NCBI GenBank assembly: GCA_039619475.1
Contig: CM077116.1
Location: forward strand, 373,932,794 to 373,996,793
Source: Icerya purchasi
Taxonomy: Eukaryota; Arthropoda; Insecta; Hemiptera; Monophlebidae
Direction: 5' to 3'
Length of the DNA stretch: 64,000 nucleotides
A program made the position numbers and the translations under genes. Below the pieces are notes generated by a model. That model saw nothing but the letters and a program-made list of their open reading frames with translations. It did no database searches and was not told the origin of the DNA. Below are positions 60,186-64,000 of this stretch, one piece after another. Position 1 is the first letter of the stretch. The number at the start of each line of letters is the position of its first letter.

Positions 60186-63100
60186 CAACTTTCTACGTCA
60201 CCGGGAAGTGGGTTAGGTTTTTGATCTACAATGCCAGTCAGTGATAAAAATGCCGATTTTTAGACGTTAATATCTCGATAACCATTTGAGTTGTATTTAT
60301 GAAATTTAGGATTGGTTCGAGTTAATCTAAGGGGGGTTTTAATAATTAAACCAAATTTCATGTGTTTATGTTTAATTAAATATTAAGTTATTAAGTAAGG
60401 GAGGTTAAAAGTGGCTCCAAATGATTCGTGTAATATAACACACGGCTGCTGCGTCGTCGCCAGTTCCTTTTTCTTGGCTTGAACTTGACATGCTGAGGCG
60501 CGTGTCTTTGTTGTGTTGTTAAAATGTTTTTAGATCTGCTAGGATTGTTTGCAATAAAGCTTTCCTTCTTTGTTCAAAGTAGTTAGAATCCAAGTCCCTA
60601 ACTCTTTATTTATTATGTTGATATATTTTTTTGTCCTCTTTAATTTTTTTTACTATTAACTTATTAATTGATATTTCTGTGTACTTGAACTGTTTCAAAT
60701 CTATCTCTATAAGTTTTTATTTTGTTTATTTTTTTAAAAATTTATTCACATTTAATAAAATTTACCAAAAATTCTGTCTTTATGTATATGAATATCTATA
60801 CGGATGCAATGTGTAATTTTATTTGCTAACTACATCCAATACGCCCGTTTAGTGTACCTTGTTTTGATGTATACTTCTATGACGCACAATATTTATTCTT
60901 TAATCTATTCAAAATTTTAAATACATCAACCGGATATGTAAAGTGTCAGTATACATGGTACATGTATGTATATACATATATATATATAAAAAGAAAGAGG
61001 AAGAAGTACGTTTGAAAGAGGTTACAACGGAAAAGATACCGTTTGAGTAGATTTACATACCAGATGAAAGGATAATATGTGATACAAGTTGCCGGTGTAA
61101 ATAACTAAACAACATAGATTTCGTAACCTAGGGTGTTTTTTTCACCAGTGCTGGTGGATAAACATGCGGGGATAACTGATAAACCGTGTTTTTAATATGA
61201 CCCGAAAGCAAAATGATATAAAATGTCTAAAGTAATATTTCATTTTATTTTCAACGTCCTTTTAGAACAGGTGTTAATTAGAACTTGTACAAGAGGGTAA
61301 TGAAATAATAAAAAAAAAAAAAAAGGAGAACAAAAAAATATGGAAAACTTAATATTTGAATTAAGAAAATAAACTGGATGGCGGGCAGAAACAGCGTGTT
61401 ATCATTGGGTAATAAACGTTTGCTACGGGCGTTAGATTATTTGGAATATGCGTGGTGCAGCTTTTGTGCTAAACCAACAAATATAAAAATAATACGAATA
61501 GTTTAAAGCAAAATGTTAAAGATGATGACAGTAGCAGCTTGGTATCGATTATACATTAATAAAGATTCAAACGTTCCTTCTAAATTGGTCACCAGAATCC
61601 CTGTAATTTGTGCAGATTAAACCGTAGCAGACCTTTTGTGAGGTCATGACTATCGTCTCAGTACTGGTGGATGGTTCTCCCTTCATGACAGTACATAATT
61701 AAAAATATACTGTTAACTGGCCGCATAAAAAAAAAAAAAAAAAAACAACTGTAAAAACTGAATGTTGCACGTATGAAGGTTACGAATTCATGATCATGGT
61801 TACCATTCAAATCTACGTTGATATTCCCCCTGATTATAGTAGATAAAGAGTCGTAGAAACAAAAACACTTTCGGACTGTAGGCCGTAATATTTAATTAAA
61901 CAAAATTTTTATAGTACCAGCTGTAATAATATCGAACGAGACCAAAAGGATTTGTCGCTGTTTTTAGTTTTAGCGGAAAAATCGTATATATATATATATA
62001 TATATAATTAAATTCAATTATGATTCCTAGCTTCTTCTTTGGTTAAAATCTTTCTTTTAATGTAAGTTATTTAATTATTTAAATTACAGTCAATTAAATT
62101 GGGGTTAATTTTTTTTTTTTACGTTAGTATTTCGTGTCATGCCCCTAACAGCACCGGAAACCGTTTTAAAATTCGTTTCCGAACAAATTAGATATCATAG
62201 ATCTAGCTGAATATCCGAGAACTGGTTCTGATCACACGGACCAAAGCGTTTCAATTTCTTCATAGCAGCTGTACGTTCTTTTTTAGCATTAAATTTGTTT
62301 ATAAACGATCTTTGAAACGATTTTACTAGCCAAAGATGTGCATCGGCGTCGTCAAACATGTTGCGTGATTCATTGTTTTGCAGCGAAACGGAAATTTCAC
62401 AAGTCGGGGATTTTTCATTTGTTCACCTATTTTCCTTATTTTAAAGTAAAACTGATTTCGCGGAATCAAAGTTATCGTTAGTGAGTTGATTGAACAATTT
62501 TTTTTTGTTCATTTCTTTGGTAGCAAACATTTTCACCGAATTCATTAAATGAACGTAAATATCGTTCCAAAAATGACGAAAGAAGTGCCCAGGACACCAA
62601 AATGTAAAACAATAAACGCATTCGTAGAAACTGATATGCGTACTATGTGTAAACTGAGTTCGGAATCTTTGTATCATCGACTGTAAAGTTAAGTTTTTCA
62701 TTAAGCTGAATAGTATTGTGAATAGGGCGGCCAGTTTTTCTCTCTCAGCCCTCTGTAACTAAATTCAATTTCATTTCGGCTAAGGGTGCCATTTTTTTAT
62801 ATTATATAGATGTAAACTAGTTTGTTTTTTTTTTTTTTTTTTTTTATTTTTTTTTCTTATTCCGCAGAAATTAGATGTTACGATTTTAAAAATGCAACAT
62901 AAATCTGATAATAGTGAAATTAAAAGTATCAAATTAAGTGATTTAGTAAAATCCGTATTTTTTTTTTTATTTTTTTACTTTCGTTTTTTAGTTAAGTGAT
63001 TAGATGAAAATTAAGGATATTTCGATTTAAATGTTTATTTATGTTTACAATCATCGATTTATTAACTAAATAAATTAAGATAGTTCGGATTTTAGATAAC

Positions 63101-64000
63101 GAGGGGTGTCATTTCGTATTAGCGCTTACTCAACATGGTGAAAAATGATTGAATAATATATAAAACACGTTCAATCAGTGTCAATGTCAACAGGTCAAAG
63201 GCGGAGGAAATGGATCTATAAAAATAAAATTTTATAAAATGCTAAATAAAAAAAAAAAAAAAAAAAAAAGTCAGTAATGTAAGTGGCTATCAAATTCCCA
63301 AAAAGGGTTTCAGGAACTGCGAAGTGAAGGTTTATCGTGTAACAAATCCGACAGCTCTGTGAAGCGCCTTGTTGTTTGTTTCTACTTAGTTCCTTGACAG
63401 TTTTCTTACAATACTCATAGATTTAACCTTGCGCATTGCATTGTACATCTACTTTGCAGGTCGTTTTTTCTATTCATAATCGGATAGTTCCTGGCATGAA
63501 TAGGAAATCCGAAAAAAATCAAAGTGTACTATCATAAATCGCTGTGTGAGTTTTGTTCCGTAATAATTTAATACAAGTGCGCAAAAGGTACATCAGAGAT
63601 TAATGTTCATTGTAAGGAAATTGAGATCCATCATCCGAGCATATTAACTTTGTGTTACATTTGTTGACTTTTTTTTTTTTTTCATATTTTTCAATGTGCT
63701 ACAACAGTCGCCTTACACCATTCGGAGAAAGAGCCACTATTTATTAAAAAACCTATGGCGTTTCACTATTTAGAAGTATGAAAGTACCATATATATAAAA
63801 CTGAATATAAAATTTCTTACTGACAGCCGGCTGATTGAAATTAAAAACTTTTTTCCTTATCCGCAATTAATTGAAGCACGTTTATAAATTGCAATTACTT
63901 TAACCCTTCACTTTAATGGAAATTTACTGTGATCGAAGATTTTTACATCGTGCAAAGATGTCCTGCTAAAATATTAAAGGAACATTCATGCCATGGTCTT
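60186..64000. other. No recognisable gene
   Basis: AT-rich, with A/T homopolymers (61311-61324, 61728-61745, 62825-62846, 63248-63269) and (TA)n at about 61986-62006. Small frames such as 60631-60816 (+) and 62441-62701 (-) show no recognisable domain. The A-run ending near 61745 may be the tail of an old retroelement, but nothing upstream identifies it. Confidence 0.4.

Noticed and set aside
62441..62701. 86-codon minus-strand frame
   Set aside because: No recognisable domain, T-rich low-complexity surroundings and no splice support.

Overview
This is a stretch of AT-rich nuclear DNA from an arthropod, most likely an insect. The gene has spliced exons with canonical GT/AG borders, there are many poly(A)-tailed LINE remnants, simple repeats are abundant, and the one recognisable host gene encodes an insect-type pro-resilin (a cuticle elastomer with a Rebers-Riddiford chitin-binding domain). 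I see no bacterial operons, CRISPR array, rRNA or intact tRNA gene. The order of insect cannot be fixed from this window.

Layout. 1-9.1 kb: gene-free, with a tRNA-like repeat, a LINE tail, and a 3.2-kb DNA transposon at 1773-5006 that has ~635-bp terminal inverted repeats, a possible 9-bp target duplication and a LINE tail nested inside it. 9.1-20 kb: three 5'-truncated, frameshifted non-LTR retrotransposons on the + strand (9520-12608, 15050-16909, 19033-19950), all with poly(A) tails; the first two retain both RT and RNase H segments, the third only the RNase H end. 20-23.9 kb: largely empty, with one possible orphan exon (21957-22212, minus). 23.9-29.6 kb: the two large coding exons of the pro-resilin-like gene on the minus strand, split by a 2.6-kb intron full of repeats. 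A two-codon first exon is proposed at 34076-34081. 30.3-38.2 kb: further LINE pieces, including a minus-strand relative of the 9.5-kb element and a LINE (35938-38180) whose 3' end nearly duplicates 19033-19950. 40.6-41.7 kb: a heavily decayed RTE-like LINE. 42.5-43.1 kb: an old foldback element. 46.7-48.4 kb: a decayed jockey/CR1-like LINE. 52.5-53.1 kb: a LINE tail. 58.4-60.2 kb: a tRNA-like SINE candidate, a young foldback element and the 3' end of another LINE. The rest is AT-rich intergenic or intronic sequence with simple repeats.

Apart from the pro-resilin-like gene, no host pathway can be read here. The LINEs form one loose superfamily: reverse transcriptase, then RNase H, then a C-terminal Cys/His motif, then a GACGTGCCC-like terminus followed by poly(A). 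All copies are dead through truncation and frameshifts. I found no convincing new multi-gene system. The most interesting items are the long-TIR transposon, the asparagine-rich pro-resilin with its near-identical 48-bp repeats, and the pair of LINE copies that share the same disabling lesion.
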